Shown one piece after another: positions 40,616 to 49,376 of a stretch of DNA of 64,000 nt; the stretch's first letter is position 1, and every line of letters begins with the position of its first letter. Below the pieces are notes generated by a model. It made no database searches. It saw nothing but the letters and a program-made list of their open reading frames with translations, and had not been told where the DNA came from. A program made the position numbers and the translations under genes. Source of the stretch: Protofrankia sp963555925 (lineage in GTDB: Bacteria; Actinomycetota; Actinomycetes; Frankiales; Frankiaceae); contig CAUVXJ010000044.1 of the NCBI GenBank assembly GCA_963555925.1, forward strand, positions 1 through 64,000. The letters are read 5' to 3'.

Positions 40616-42603
40616 GCCCCGTCCGGTCGGGATGCGACACGATCATGCTCTTTGTGCAGCGATGGAGCCTGCGCAGCGCGGTGACGGACGGTGAGAGGTA
40701 CGGTATCTGCGCTGGTATCGCCCGGCGTGCCCTCCGGCCGGCCGAGCAGACGTGCCGGCACGATCTGGAAGAAGGCCCAGAAGAGCACGGAGGCCAGCGC
40801 GAACCCACCGAACAGCCAGACCGCCCGCGCCCAGACCTGCCCGGTGGCCATCCCGAGCAGCCCGGACGGGTCGAGCACCAGAATCGCGAAAAGCGTCAGC
40901 GCGACGGCAGCGGTCGCAGCCCAGGCCGGCCGACTCCACTCCCACAGCTTGCGGCCGTCCATGTAATGAATGGGCAGCAGGACGATCGGGGCGGCCACAA
41001 TCGAGCCCGCCACCACCTGGCACAGCACGTTCTCGATGACCGCAAGGACGAACCCCCGCGGTCCGGACCCGTGGTGCGCCAGTGCCGACAGCACCGGGAC
41101 ACGCACCACCCACGCCACCAGGGCGACCGCCAACATCACCAACGTGCCGAGCAGTACGGCCTTGCCCTCGATCCGAGGGGTGACACGACGGCGACCCCGG
41201 GCGCGATACTCCGCGATCAGCCCGTACACGTAACCGGGGTTGAACGCGGCACCCCAGGACAGCAGGCCGCAGCCGATCGCGACGACAGCGGCACCGGGCA
41301 GTAGCTCCAGCCCGCCGCCTGCGCCACCGCAGACCCGCCGCTCATAGCTGTCGACGGACCTGCTGTAGAGCAGCACGCCGAGCGGGATCGCGACCGCGAA
41401 TCCCACGACGAGCGCAGCGGTCGCGGCGTTCATCCCGACCCCCGGCTCCACCAGCACCGCCAGCGCCGTGGACAGCAGGAAGAAACCGGGAACCAACAGC
41501 GGCCGCGGCAGCTGTCCAGCCCGGAGCGGCAACGGCGATGCCCAGGCGAACCAGCGCCGCAAAATGTCCTGATTGTGGTGGACCGTCTTGTGGAACAGCT
41601 CGGCGGCGAAGCCGACCAGCGGCAGCAGCAGCACGGCCAGACCGGCCGCGACACCCACCCGGGCGGGACGGCGGAAGAGCTGACCGGGGGTCGGCAGCGC
41701 CCGGGCGTAGCCGGAACGCAGCTGCCCGCCGGTGTCGCCCGCCTGGCCGCCCGATGCCCCGGATCCGCCCCGGCCGGTCCCGCCCGAACCGCCCGAACCG
41801 CCCGAACCGCCCGAGCCATCGGAACTCCCGGTGCCGGCGCCATCGCCGGCCCGGCCGGACGTTGTCGACCCCGGAGCCGCCGCAGACCCCGCCCCGGCGG
41901 CGGCGGACCCGGTCGGTGCCGCCGGTCCCGGGATGCCGCCGTCCGAAGAGGCCCCGTCCGAAGCGGTCGTGCCGGGAGCCGCCGCGTCCTGGACCGGTGC
42001 CCCCGCGGTCGCCGGTACACCTTGGCCACCTGTGGGCATATCGGTCGACCCTGTAGTGCCGGCAACCGCGGTGGATGCCGGACCTGCGGTGGGTTGGGGC
42101 GCCGGCGAGGGTGCCGGCGTGGACGAGGGTGCCGGTGTGGGCGTGGGTGCCGGCGTGGGCGTGGGCGTGGGTGCAACCACGGTGAACGTCGCCGATGCGG
42201 AGACCGCCGAGCACGATGCGGTCACCGTGTGCGAACCCGCGACAGCTCCGCTGGGTACCTGGAAGGTGAGGCTGAAGCCGCCGGAGTTGACCGACGCCGT
42301 CCCGACGGCCTGGGTTCGGTCCCAGGACACGTCCACGGTGGGAACCCGCATGGTGGTGCAGGCGAACCCCGTCCCGCTCGCTGTCACGGAACCCCCGGCC
42401 GACCCCGAACCGGGGCGCAGCGCCACCGACGGTCCCGGCGCTGTGACCGCGGCTGCCCGCACCGCTGCGCGGGCCGACGGCGCCGGCCCCCAGCCGAGCG
42501 CAAACGCCACCGCCGCGCCCCATACCACCAGGAACGCGAGGAGCGTCCGTCCTACAGGCAGAATCAGCCTGTCGGCCACCCTGTGTCGCTGCGCCGCTGC
42601 CAC
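40606..42603 (-). CDS. Large membrane protein with Ig-like domain and Pro/Thr-rich stalk
   Basis: About 665 aa. A signal peptide or first helix (TLLAFLVVWGAAVAFALGW) is followed by an Ig-like domain of about 90 residues. A long Pro-Thr-Ala and Gly-Ser linker comes next (repeats such as GGSGGSGG), then seven or more hydrophobic helices. An HxH/HxxxH group (FHKTVHHNQ, SALAHHGSG, HYMDGRKLWEW) stands near the membrane. I do not recognise a named family. The stalk and export suggest a cell-surface role. GTG at 42603 is supported by ggagggtggc. In-frame sequence upstream overlaps the opposite-strand methyltransferase and was not taken as coding. Confidence 0.8.
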   Translation of the reverse strand: MAAAQRHRVADRLILPVGRTLLAFLVVWGAAVAFALGWGPAPSARAAVRAAAVTAPGPSVALRPGSGSAGGSVTASGTGFACTTMRVPTVDVSWDRTQAVGTASVNSGGFSLTFQVPSGAVAGSHTVTASCSAVSASATFTVVAPTPTPTPAPTPTPAPSSTPAPSPAPQPTAGPASTAVAGTTGSTDMPTGGQGVPATAGAPVQDAAAPGTTASDGASSDGGIPGPAAPTGSAAAGAGSAAAPGSTTSGRAGDGAGTGSSDGSGGSGGSGGSGGTGRGGSGASGGQAGDTGGQLRSGYARALPTPGQLFRRPARVGVAAGLAVLLLPLVGFAAELFHKTVHHNQDILRRWFAWASPLPLRAGQLPRPLLVPGFFLLSTALAVLVEPGVGMNAATAALVVGFAVAIPLGVLLYSRSVDSYERRVCGGAGGGLELLPGAAVVAIGCGLLSWGAAFNPGYVYGLIAEYRARGRRRVTPRIEGKAVLLGTLVMLAVALVAWVVRVPVLSALAHHGSGPRGFVLAVIENVLCQVVAGSIVAAPIVLLPIHYMDGRKLWEWSRPAWAATAAVALTLFAILVLDPSGLLGMATGQVWARAVWLFGGFALASVLFWAFFQIVPARLLGRPEGTPGDTSADTVPLTVRHRAAQAPSLHKEHDRVASRPDGAWS

Positions 42604-42774
42604 GCCACCCTCCACCCTCCACCCCACGAACCCGGCCGCATCTCCCCCGCGATCAACCGCCTGGACCAGACCCGGTACGCGCTGATCAGCGCCCCGATTC
42701 CGAAGGATGCCATGGCACGGCTGTGCGCTGACCACCAGGCTCAAGGCGGATTGATCGGACCTTATGATTGCGAT

Positions 42775-43443
42775 GTGGATCTGGTGGACGGTGCAAGTCG
42801 CTGGGCTGCCATCACCGATGGCAGACGTGGGCCGGGTTATGCGGCCCAGTTCGCGCGGCTGGCCGCGGCGGGCATGGACGTCCACGGCGAAGCCACGCTG
42901 TGCGCGTCGCTGGTACCGCCGGGTTCGCGCATCCTGGACGCAGGCTGCGGGACCGGCCGGGTCGCGATCCGGCTGGCCGAACAGGGCCACTCCTGCACCG
43001 GGATCGACAACGACGCCTCCATGCTGACGCAGGCCCAGGCCGCGGGACCCGACGTGAGGTGGCTGCTGGCCGACCTGGTTGACATGCACAGCCTGGCGGA
43101 CCTGGCGGAGTCCTTCGACCTCGTCGTCGCGGCCGGAAACGTCGTCCCACTGCTCGCTCCCGGCACCGAGGCGCTGGTCGTCGCCGCGATCGCCCAGCGG
43201 CTTGTACCCGGCGGCCTGCTGGTCGCCGGCTTCGGCCTGGATCGTGACCACCTGCCGCTGCCCGATGCGCCGTTCGGGCTGGCCGACTACGACCGGTGGT
43301 GCGCAACGGCCGGGCTCACCCTCGACCAGCGCTACGCGACCTGGGACGGCGATGTGTACGACGGCGGCGGCTACGCGGTCAGCGTGCACGCGGCCACGTC
43401 CACGGACGGCCAGGTCCACCACCGGCCAGGTCCACGGACGTGA
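42775..43443 (+). CDS. Class I SAM-dependent methyltransferase
   Basis: About 222 aa with motif I ILDAGCGTGRVA, IDND as motif II, DLVVAAGNVVPLL and the closing VSVHA. GTG at 42775 sits six bases after a TATGAT box, a good leaderless start; an in-frame ATG at 42712 would lie upstream of that box. It is divergent from the large membrane protein gene. Its stop codon is the first triplet of the palindrome at 43441-43502. Confidence 0.88.
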   Translation: MDLVDGASRWAAITDGRRGPGYAAQFARLAAAGMDVHGEATLCASLVPPGSRILDAGCGTGRVAIRLAEQGHSCTGIDNDASMLTQAQAAGPDVRWLLADLVDMHSLADLAESFDLVVAAGNVVPLLAPGTEALVVAAIAQRLVPGGLLVAGFGLDRDHLPLPDAPFGLADYDRWCATAGLTLDQRYATWDGDVYDGGGYAVSVHAATSTDGQVHHRPGPRT

Positions 43444-43502
43444 TCTTTCGAGGTTTGTAAGATCAACAGGCCGGTCCACGCCGCACAAACCTCGAAAGAT
43501 CA
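43441..43502. repeat. Perfect 18-bp inverted repeat, copy 2 of the dispersed palindrome
   Basis: Arms tgatctttcgaggtttgt (43441-43458) and its exact reverse complement (43485-43502) enclose a 26-base loop. It lies between two convergent genes and could act as a bidirectional terminator, though the loop is long. The core matches the palindrome at 33908-33957. Confidence 0.9.
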
Positions 43503-43526
43503 CCCAACCTTGATCGCCAACTCCGG

Positions 43527-44699
43527 TCAGCCGTCGAGGAGCTGGCGGGCCATGACCACGCGCTGGATCTGGTTCGTGCCCTCGTAGATTTGGGTGATCT
43601 TGGCGTCGCGCATCATCCGCTCGAGGGGGAAGTCGCGGGTGTAGCCCGCGCCGCCGAGCAGCTGAACCGCATCGGTGGTGACCGCCATGGCCGTGTCCGA
43701 GGCGAAGCACTTCGCCGCCGCCGACACGAACCCGGCATCCGCGTCGCCACGCTCGGCCTTAGCCGCCGCCACGTACACCAGATGCCGGGCGGCCTCGATC
43801 GCCATTCCCATATCAGCGATCATGAACTGGAGGCCCTGGAACTCCGCGATGACCCGCCCGAACTGCCGACGTTCCTTGACGTAGGCGATCGCAATGTCCA
43901 GCGCGCCCTGGGCGATACCCACCGCCTGTGCGCCGATCGTGGGCCGCGTGTGATCCAACGTCGCCAGCGCGGTCTTCAGGCCGGTCCCGGGCTCTCCGAT
44001 GATCCGGTCGGCCGGGATCGCGCAGTCCTCCAGGTGGATCTCCCGGGTCGGTGAGCCCTTGATGCCGAGCTTGCGTTCCTCTGCGCCCACCGAGAAGCCG
44101 GGATCGTCCCGGTGGACGACGAACGCCGAGATGCCGCGGGACTTCTTCGCCGCGTTCGGATCGCTCACCGCCATCACCGTGTACCAGGTGGACTCCCCTG
44201 CGTTGGTGATCCAGCACTTCGTTCCGTTAAGCACCCAGTGATCGCCGTCCAGTCTCGCCCGGGTACGCATGGATGCGGTGTCCGAACCCGCCTCCCGTTC
44301 GGACAACGCATAGGACGCCATCGCCTCGCCCGCGGCGATCGAGGGTAGTACCTGCTTTTTCAGTTCCTCGGACGCGGACAGCAGGATCGGCATGGTCGCC
44401 AGCTTGTTCACCGCCGGAATCAGCGACGACGAGGCGCAGACCCGGGCCACTTCCTCGATCACGATGCAGGCCGCGACCGCATCCGCGCCTTCGCCGCCGT
44501 ATTCGTCTGGAATGTGCACGGCGTGGAAACCCGCCCGGGTCAGCGCGTCATGCGCCTCGACCGGGAAACGCGCCTGCTCGTCGACGTCGGCGGCGGGCGG
44601 GGCGATCTCCTTTTCGGCCAGCTGCCGCACGGCGTCGCGCAACGCCTGATGCTCCTCGCCGAGCTGATACCCGCCTGTGCCGGTGTTCACCGGATTCAT
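43527..44699 (-). CDS. Acyl-CoA dehydrogenase
   Basis: A 390-aa FAD enzyme of the short/medium-chain acyl-CoA dehydrogenase type. FAD/substrate motifs YALSEREAGSDTASM and WITNAG are present. The catalytic base is the Glu of IYEGTNQIQR near the C-terminus. It does the first step of beta-oxidation. ATG overlaps the stop of the 3-hydroxyacyl-CoA dehydrogenase gene (ATGA), so the two work in one pathway. Confidence 0.95.
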   Translation of the reverse strand: MNPVNTGTGGYQLGEEHQALRDAVRQLAEKEIAPPAADVDEQARFPVEAHDALTRAGFHAVHIPDEYGGEGADAVAACIVIEEVARVCASSSLIPAVNKLATMPILLSASEELKKQVLPSIAAGEAMASYALSEREAGSDTASMRTRARLDGDHWVLNGTKCWITNAGESTWYTVMAVSDPNAAKKSRGISAFVVHRDDPGFSVGAEERKLGIKGSPTREIHLEDCAIPADRIIGEPGTGLKTALATLDHTRPTIGAQAVGIAQGALDIAIAYVKERRQFGRVIAEFQGLQFMIADMGMAIEAARHLVYVAAAKAERGDADAGFVSAAAKCFASDTAMAVTTDAVQLLGGAGYTRDFPLERMMRDAKITQIYEGTNQIQRVVMARQLLDG

Positions 44700-45607
44700 G
44701 CGCCGGCCGAACCGTACTCGTAGAAACCGCGGCCGTTCTTCTTTCCGAGCAGGCCGGCGTCAACCATTCGCATCAGCAGCGGGGGTGCCGAGTACAGCGG
44801 CTCCTTGAACTCTGCGTACAGCGATTCGGCGATCGCGTGTATCGTGTCGAGACCAATCAGGTCGGCCAGCGCCAGCGGGCCCATGGGGTGCGCGCACCCG
44901 AGCACCATCCCACTGTCGATGTCGGCCGCCGAGGCGAAACCCGACTCAAGCATTCTGATGGCGGACAGCAGATATGGCACGAGTAGCGCGTTCACCACGA
45001 AACCCGCACGGTCCTGGGACCGGATCGCCTTTTTTCCCAGCACGTCACCGACGAAGGCCTCCGCCCTGACCAGGGTCTGCTCATCGGTCAGCAACGACGG
45101 CACCAGCTCCACCAGCGCCAAGACGGGCACCGGGTTGAAAAAATGGATCCCGATCACGTGACGCGGCCTGCTGGTCGCCATCCCGAGTTTCATGATGGGA
45201 ATGGACGACGTGTTGGATGCGAGAATCGCGCCACGATCCTCGAGCACCTTGTCGAGATCCCGGAAAACCTCGACCTTCAACCGTTCGTCCTCCGCGACAG
45301 CCTCCACCACCAGCTGACGGTCGGCCAACTTATTGAGGTCCGTGGTGAAGCTCAGCCGCTCCAACGCCCGGTCACGGTCGTCGGCCGACAGCTTCTTCCG
45401 CGATGTCGCACGGTCCAGCGAGCTGACGATCCGGCCACGGCTCGCCGCAACCCGGCCCGTGTCCGCCTCGACGACCGTCACATCGAGACCCGCGCGGACG
45501 CACACCTCGGCGATGCCCGCGCCCATCAGGCCACCGCCTACCACGCCCACCCTTGTCACGTCGGCTGTCACCTGCGCTGGTACGTCCGCAGCTGGTACGT
45601 CAGTCAC
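44696..45607 (-). CDS. 3-hydroxybutyryl/3-hydroxyacyl-CoA dehydrogenase
   Basis: A protein of about 303 aa. The NAD site is VGVVGGGLMGAGIAEV, the catalytic His-Glu pair lies in HFFNPVPVLALVELVP, and the C-terminal dimer domain is typical (GFVVNALLVPYLLSAIRM). GTG at 45607 follows an aggggtgg site. With the acyl-CoA dehydrogenase it makes a fatty-acid or butyrate oxidation operon, divergent from a TetR gene that may control it. Confidence 0.94.
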   Translation of the reverse strand: MTDVPAADVPAQVTADVTRVGVVGGGLMGAGIAEVCVRAGLDVTVVEADTGRVAASRGRIVSSLDRATSRKKLSADDRDRALERLSFTTDLNKLADRQLVVEAVAEDERLKVEVFRDLDKVLEDRGAILASNTSSIPIMKLGMATSRPRHVIGIHFFNPVPVLALVELVPSLLTDEQTLVRAEAFVGDVLGKKAIRSQDRAGFVVNALLVPYLLSAIRMLESGFASAADIDSGMVLGCAHPMGPLALADLIGLDTIHAIAESLYAEFKEPLYSAPPLLMRMVDAGLLGKKNGRGFYEYGSAGA

Positions 45608-45815
45608 TGAGCCACCCCTGAAGTCTGAGACACCCTGCAGCCCCGGTCTGGTCTGCGCACGGCAACGGACCGCATCCACGTCCTGCGTGGCACCCCGCGC
45701 GGGTTCCCGATGGTGCATCAGGCGGAGTGGTCGGACCTTGCAGCTGAACTGTAGCGACACCTGGTGCCGTTAGGAAGCGGGTCACTCGAAGAACTGTTCG
45801 GTAAGGTCCGGTGAC

Positions 45816-46595
45816 ATGACGGATGCGGCGGATCGGGCACCCAGGCGACGCACCGGCCGAACCGCGGCCGGGCGTCGGCAGGTACGTCGCGCCCTGGTCG
45901 GCGCCGCGATGGAGCTGTTCCTCACCAACGGATACGAGGCGACTACCGTCGACCAGATCGCTGAGGCAGCCGGAGTCGGCCGGCGCACCTTCTTCCGATA
46001 CTTCTCCGCGAAGGAAGAGGCGATCTTTCCCGACCACGACGAGTGGCTCGAGGACATGGCCCGGCTGTTCACAGACGCCAGCCCCACCGAACCTCCGCTG
46101 GCCATCGCCTGTGCCGGCGCCCAGCTGGTGCTGGATCGTTACGTCGAGGACGCCGACATCTCACTGAAGCGGTTCCAGTTGACCAGACAAGTGCCGTCAC
46201 TGCGGGATCGCGAGATCGCGAGTACTGACCGTTACGAACGTGTGGTGGCGCGTTACCTCCAGAACCGCTTCACCAGCGAGACCCCACACCGCCCGCCCGA
46301 TGGTCGCCGCTCGGACAGTGGCCTGGCCGACAGCGGACTGCGCAGTGTCGTAGCCGCTGCCGCGGTTGTCGCGGCGCACAACTACGTCCTGCGCAGCTGG
46401 CTCAAAAGCGGTGGGACCGACGATGTCTACGAGCGGGCGCGCCATGCTTTCGGATTCGTACAGCGGGCATTCGTCCCACCGCCGGTCTCCCAGCGTGACG
46501 ATCGTGGGTCGCTCGTCGCCTGCTTCCACGCGGACGCGTCGTTCGACGAGGTGGTCGCTCAGCTCGGCACTGTGATGCGGCGGATCAGCGACTGA
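45816..46595 (+). CDS. TetR-family transcriptional regulator
   Basis: A 259-aa regulator with a TetR helix-turn-helix (ALVGAAMELFLTNGYEATTVDQIAEAAGVGRRTFFRYF split over about residues 25-65). The C-terminal ligand domain is helical and longer than usual. It lies divergent from the acyl-CoA dehydrogenase operon across 208 bases. A short gtcac...gtgac repeat (45780-45815) could be part of an operator. Fatty acyl-CoA is a plausible ligand, by position only. Confidence 0.92.
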   Translation: MTDAADRAPRRRTGRTAAGRRQVRRALVGAAMELFLTNGYEATTVDQIAEAAGVGRRTFFRYFSAKEEAIFPDHDEWLEDMARLFTDASPTEPPLAIACAGAQLVLDRYVEDADISLKRFQLTRQVPSLRDREIASTDRYERVVARYLQNRFTSETPHRPPDGRRSDSGLADSGLRSVVAAAAVVAAHNYVLRSWLKSGGTDDVYERARHAFGFVQRAFVPPPVSQRDDRGSLVACFHADASFDEVVAQLGTVMRRISD

Positions 46596-46615
46596 CCCGC
46601 CGCTCCCGGTAACAC

Positions 46616-46628
46616 GGCACGCCGTGCC
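46616..46628. terminator. Small GC hairpin between convergent genes
   Basis: ggcacgccgtgcc lies 21 bases after the TetR stop. The stem is five to six base pairs with a very short loop and no U-tract. Confidence 0.3.
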
Positions 46629-46704
46629 ATCAGCACGAGTACCGACAGCGAGGATGCCACGCCCGGTGCCGAGCCCGCTGACGACGCCGGCTGGCGTGAC
46701 GGGG

Positions 46705-47061
46705 TCACGATGGCGACTTCTTGCCGTTGGCGCTGTCGACGCTGCCGCTGAAGACGCGGGTCAGGTATTCCGTGCGCAGTACACCCCGCCCGGCGGCGCC
46801 GATGTAACCGACGTCTTTCGTGAGATAGCCGTCGGGATAGCTATAAGAGGCTGAGGAGATTTCTCCCGTTCTACTCCACCAGGCCTTGCGCTGGGTCCCA
46901 CAACGGTCACACTCATGCGTGACATGGTATGCCCTGGCTTCTTTGTCCCACGCTGCGGTATGTGGCTCCCACCGGTGGCCCATGGTGCGGCACTCTATGA
47001 AGCCGGCGGGAAGGTCGTGTGCCCAGTCTTCGACATTCCGTTGCGTTTTCCGCTCTGCCAT
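46705..47061 (-). CDS. Phage-like zinc-ribbon protein
   Basis: A 118-aa protein with an IECRTMGHRWEPH region, then HECDRCGTQRKAWW and SYSYPDGYLTK. This C-H-C-C arrangement followed by YPDGYL recurs in actinophage and prophage genomes as a small protein of unknown function. ATG at 47061 has a gaggtgg site. It lies alone, with no phage structural gene nearby, so it may be a remnant or a gene carried for another reason. Confidence 0.78.
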   Translation of the reverse strand: MAERKTQRNVEDWAHDLPAGFIECRTMGHRWEPHTAAWDKEARAYHVTHECDRCGTQRKAWWSRTGEISSASYSYPDGYLTKDVGYIGAAGRGVLRTEYLTRVFSGSVDSANGKKSPS

Positions 47062-47563
47062 ATCGGGTTTTCCACCTCCGGTAGGTACCTGCCACATCTG
47101 CGACTGCCCGGTCTGCCTTGCAACACGCTGCCACCGATCGGAAGATCCGATGCTCGAGCATCCGCGCCGTGAGGTCCGTGTCGCACGGCTCCACCCGGCG
47201 GGCACACCTTCGATATCACGTTCCGTTATGAAACAGCATCTCAGCCGGCCGCGACGGTCCATAAGTCGCGCGGAAACCCCGCCCCGACATCCGGAGATCG
47301 ACGCCCAGCACCGCCATAAGTGCCGGGACCGCGACCTCGTCGACGGACGCAGCCGTCCGATCGAAAAGTGAATATTATGTCGGATGGAGCAGGTGTCGGA
47401 TCAGTTCCCGGGATGGCGCGGGTTCACGGATTTCCCCCGGAGGTCATGGCGAAGGCATCCTGTGCCCTGCTCATGGGTATTCCTCTCCTGCTCTCACCCC
47501 GTCCACATGATTGCGGAGCATCCTGCCGATGACAGCGAAGGCCATCGGGAAGGAGCGCACGTG
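47062..47563. other. Gene-free region between divergent genes
   Basis: 502 bp hold the promoters of the phage-like gene and the small membrane protein. I see only short shadow frames, and no RNA gene or repeat. Confidence 0.55.
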
Positions 47564-48151
47564 ATGACGCTCAGGAATCCATCCGCAGCGGCACCGTCGG
47601 ACGCACATCGACCGACCGCGTCGAAGTCCCGGTTCGGCCACCGCCGGGGACGTAGGCTGGTCATGCTCGCATCCGCCCTGGCGGTGTTGCGGTTGGTGGA
47701 GGCGGTCGTCGCCCTGCTCACGGCAGTCTCGCTGTGGTTCGCACGACTCGACCAGGCTGCACCGGGAGTACACATGGCCCGGCTCGCCGAGGTACGGGTA
47801 GACCCCGACACCGCGGCCACGGCTCTTGTGTCAATCTTTGTGGCTGGAGTCGTCGCTGTGGTTCTGTTGCGGATCGGGACGGTAATCACCGGCTTCGCCG
47901 GGATCAAAGCCGTCGCGGTCGTCGCGGCGACCACGATCACCGGCGTGCTCGCCCCTGGGTCCGCGACCACTCGGACCCTGGTCACCGCGGCCGGCACCGG
48001 TATAGTGCTGACGCTCTGGCCGCAGGTGCGGATGGCGGTTCCCCATCTGCTGGACGCCGCCGGAATTCATCAGGTGTCCGGCCGCGCCGCCGAGATCGCG
48101 ATCATTGCCAAGATGGTCCTGCTCGTCGGCGTGGTCGTGCTGCTCGGCTGA
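47564..48151 (+). CDS. Small integral membrane protein of unknown function
   Basis: A 195-aa protein with a basic N-terminus of about 30 residues and four hydrophobic segments (LVMLASALAVLRLVEAVVALL, ALVSIFVAGVVAVVLL, IKAVAVVAATTITGVL and a C-terminal IIAKMVLLVGVVVLLG). No motif points to a function. An aaggag site lies nine bases before ATG at 47564; a GTG one codon earlier is also possible. Confidence 0.75.
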   Translation: MTLRNPSAAAPSDAHRPTASKSRFGHRRGRRLVMLASALAVLRLVEAVVALLTAVSLWFARLDQAAPGVHMARLAEVRVDPDTAATALVSIFVAGVVAVVLLRIGTVITGFAGIKAVAVVAATTITGVLAPGSATTRTLVTAAGTGIVLTLWPQVRMAVPHLLDAAGIHQVSGRAAEIAIIAKMVLLVGVVVLLG

Positions 48152-48242
48152 CCGCCCGGCCGGCTGCCCGACTGGCCGCGCGGCCCAGCACCCCAGCGTG
48201 CCGGCACGAGTGGACGGTAGACGTACATCCTGCGTCCGATTT

Positions 48243-48614
48243 ATGGATTTTTGGGATGCCAACCTTCCACTCGTCAGGACCGCACAGCCGATGGCACCAG
48301 GATCTTCTCGTCGTGGCGGTCAACTCCGCGCGATGGCCCTGGCATGGCTGAAGGCGGCCGGTGAAGATGACGCTGCCGTGGCCCGCGTAGCAGGCCACGG
48401 CAAGCCGGAACCGGAACCGGATGGCGATGCCGCTATGCAGCGGTACCGGCAAATCGTGTCATCCGCGTGGTCGACGTTGCCGACGCTCGGACCGGCCGGT
48501 CTAATCCGCGCATTCTCACTGGCACGCGACCCGGTCACTTCGACGCGTCGGAATCGCCGCCCCCTGCACCGCGGTGCTGCATTGGGTAAATACGATCACG
48601 ATGAGATTGGGTGA
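48243..48614 (+). CDS. Doubtful 124-aa open frame
   Basis: This frame starts ATG in an AT-rich patch (gatttatgg) and has a protein-like middle (LAWLKAAGEDDAAVARVAGHG). Its last 99 bases overlap the lipoprotein gene on the opposite strand. There is no ribosome site and I recognise no domain. It fills a 364-base gap that otherwise has no gene. Confidence 0.25.
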   Translation: MDFWDANLPLVRTAQPMAPGSSRRGGQLRAMALAWLKAAGEDDAAVARVAGHGKPEPEPDGDAAMQRYRQIVSSAWSTLPTLGPAGLIRAFSLARDPVTSTRRNRRPLHRGAALGKYDHDEIG

Positions 48615-49106
48615 GGTGGTGCCACCCGCGAGGATCTCGACGCTCTGGCTGTGTCCGGAAAAAGTGACCTTGGTTCTTCCGTCGGACGTGGACTGCTGGA
48701 ACAGCTTGTAACCGATACCGGGCAGGGCCTTTCGGTAGAAGTCCGCCGCCGCGGCCGGGGTCACTCCCTTCAAGCTCATCGTCGCGTCGGTGGGCTTGCT
48801 GTTGGAGATTACGTGGGTCGATCCGTCCGGGAACGGAAAATTCGTCGGGATGATCGATTTGCTGAGCGGGTCGGCGCTGGCCGTCGCCGTCACGATGTCC
48901 GTCGGAAACACCGTCGGTGCCGGTGACGATGTCAGATTCAGGTCGGTGGGCAGGTCCGTGGCAGGGGACACCGGGGACACCGATGTCACCGACGCGTCCC
49001 GCACGGCGGTTGACGTCGATCCGCTGCACGCTGCGGTCAGGAACGTGAGACACGCGGCGGCGCCGACAGTCACCATCCGAAACTGGAACGTTCCGGCCCT
49101 GCTCAT
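48516..49106 (-). CDS. Lipoprotein of unknown function
   Basis: A 196-aa secreted lipoprotein. The signal peptide ends in the lipobox LTAAC (Cys27), then a Ser/Thr/Pro-rich linker of about 65 residues. A compact alpha/beta domain follows (LKGVTPAAAADFYRKALPGIGYKL, TKVTFSGHSQSVEIL), similar in outline to small actinobacterial lipoproteins. ATG at 49106 has a ggagg site. Confidence 0.85.
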   Translation of the reverse strand: MSRAGTFQFRMVTVGAAACLTFLTAACSGSTSTAVRDASVTSVSPVSPATDLPTDLNLTSSPAPTVFPTDIVTATASADPLSKSIIPTNFPFPDGSTHVISNSKPTDATMSLKGVTPAAAADFYRKALPGIGYKLFQQSTSDGRTKVTFSGHSQSVEILAGGTTSPNLIVIVFTQCSTAVQGAAIPTRRSDRVACQ

Positions 49107-49376
49107 CCAACCTCCGTTACCCACGCGCGCTCGGCGCGTACCCATTCGGCGCATCGCCCAGTCAGACCCCGTCATCCTGATGGGCACGGCAACGCCCGCT
49201 ACGGTCCCGACCGGCACCGTCCCGGCCGCGTAACGCCCGAACCCGCTGCGACCAGGACAACCCAAGGCTGCCGTGTGCTACTTAACCACTGCCGCTGGAT
49301 GCACCGCCTGGTGGGGGTGGCTGCCGACGGACAGCCCCTACGAACGCCCGCCATGATGAGGCATACTGGCCTGACG

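Noticed and set aside
42604..43710. A 369-residue extension of the large membrane protein
   Set aside because: It is antisense to a clear methyltransferase gene, and a good ribosome site supports the start at 42603.
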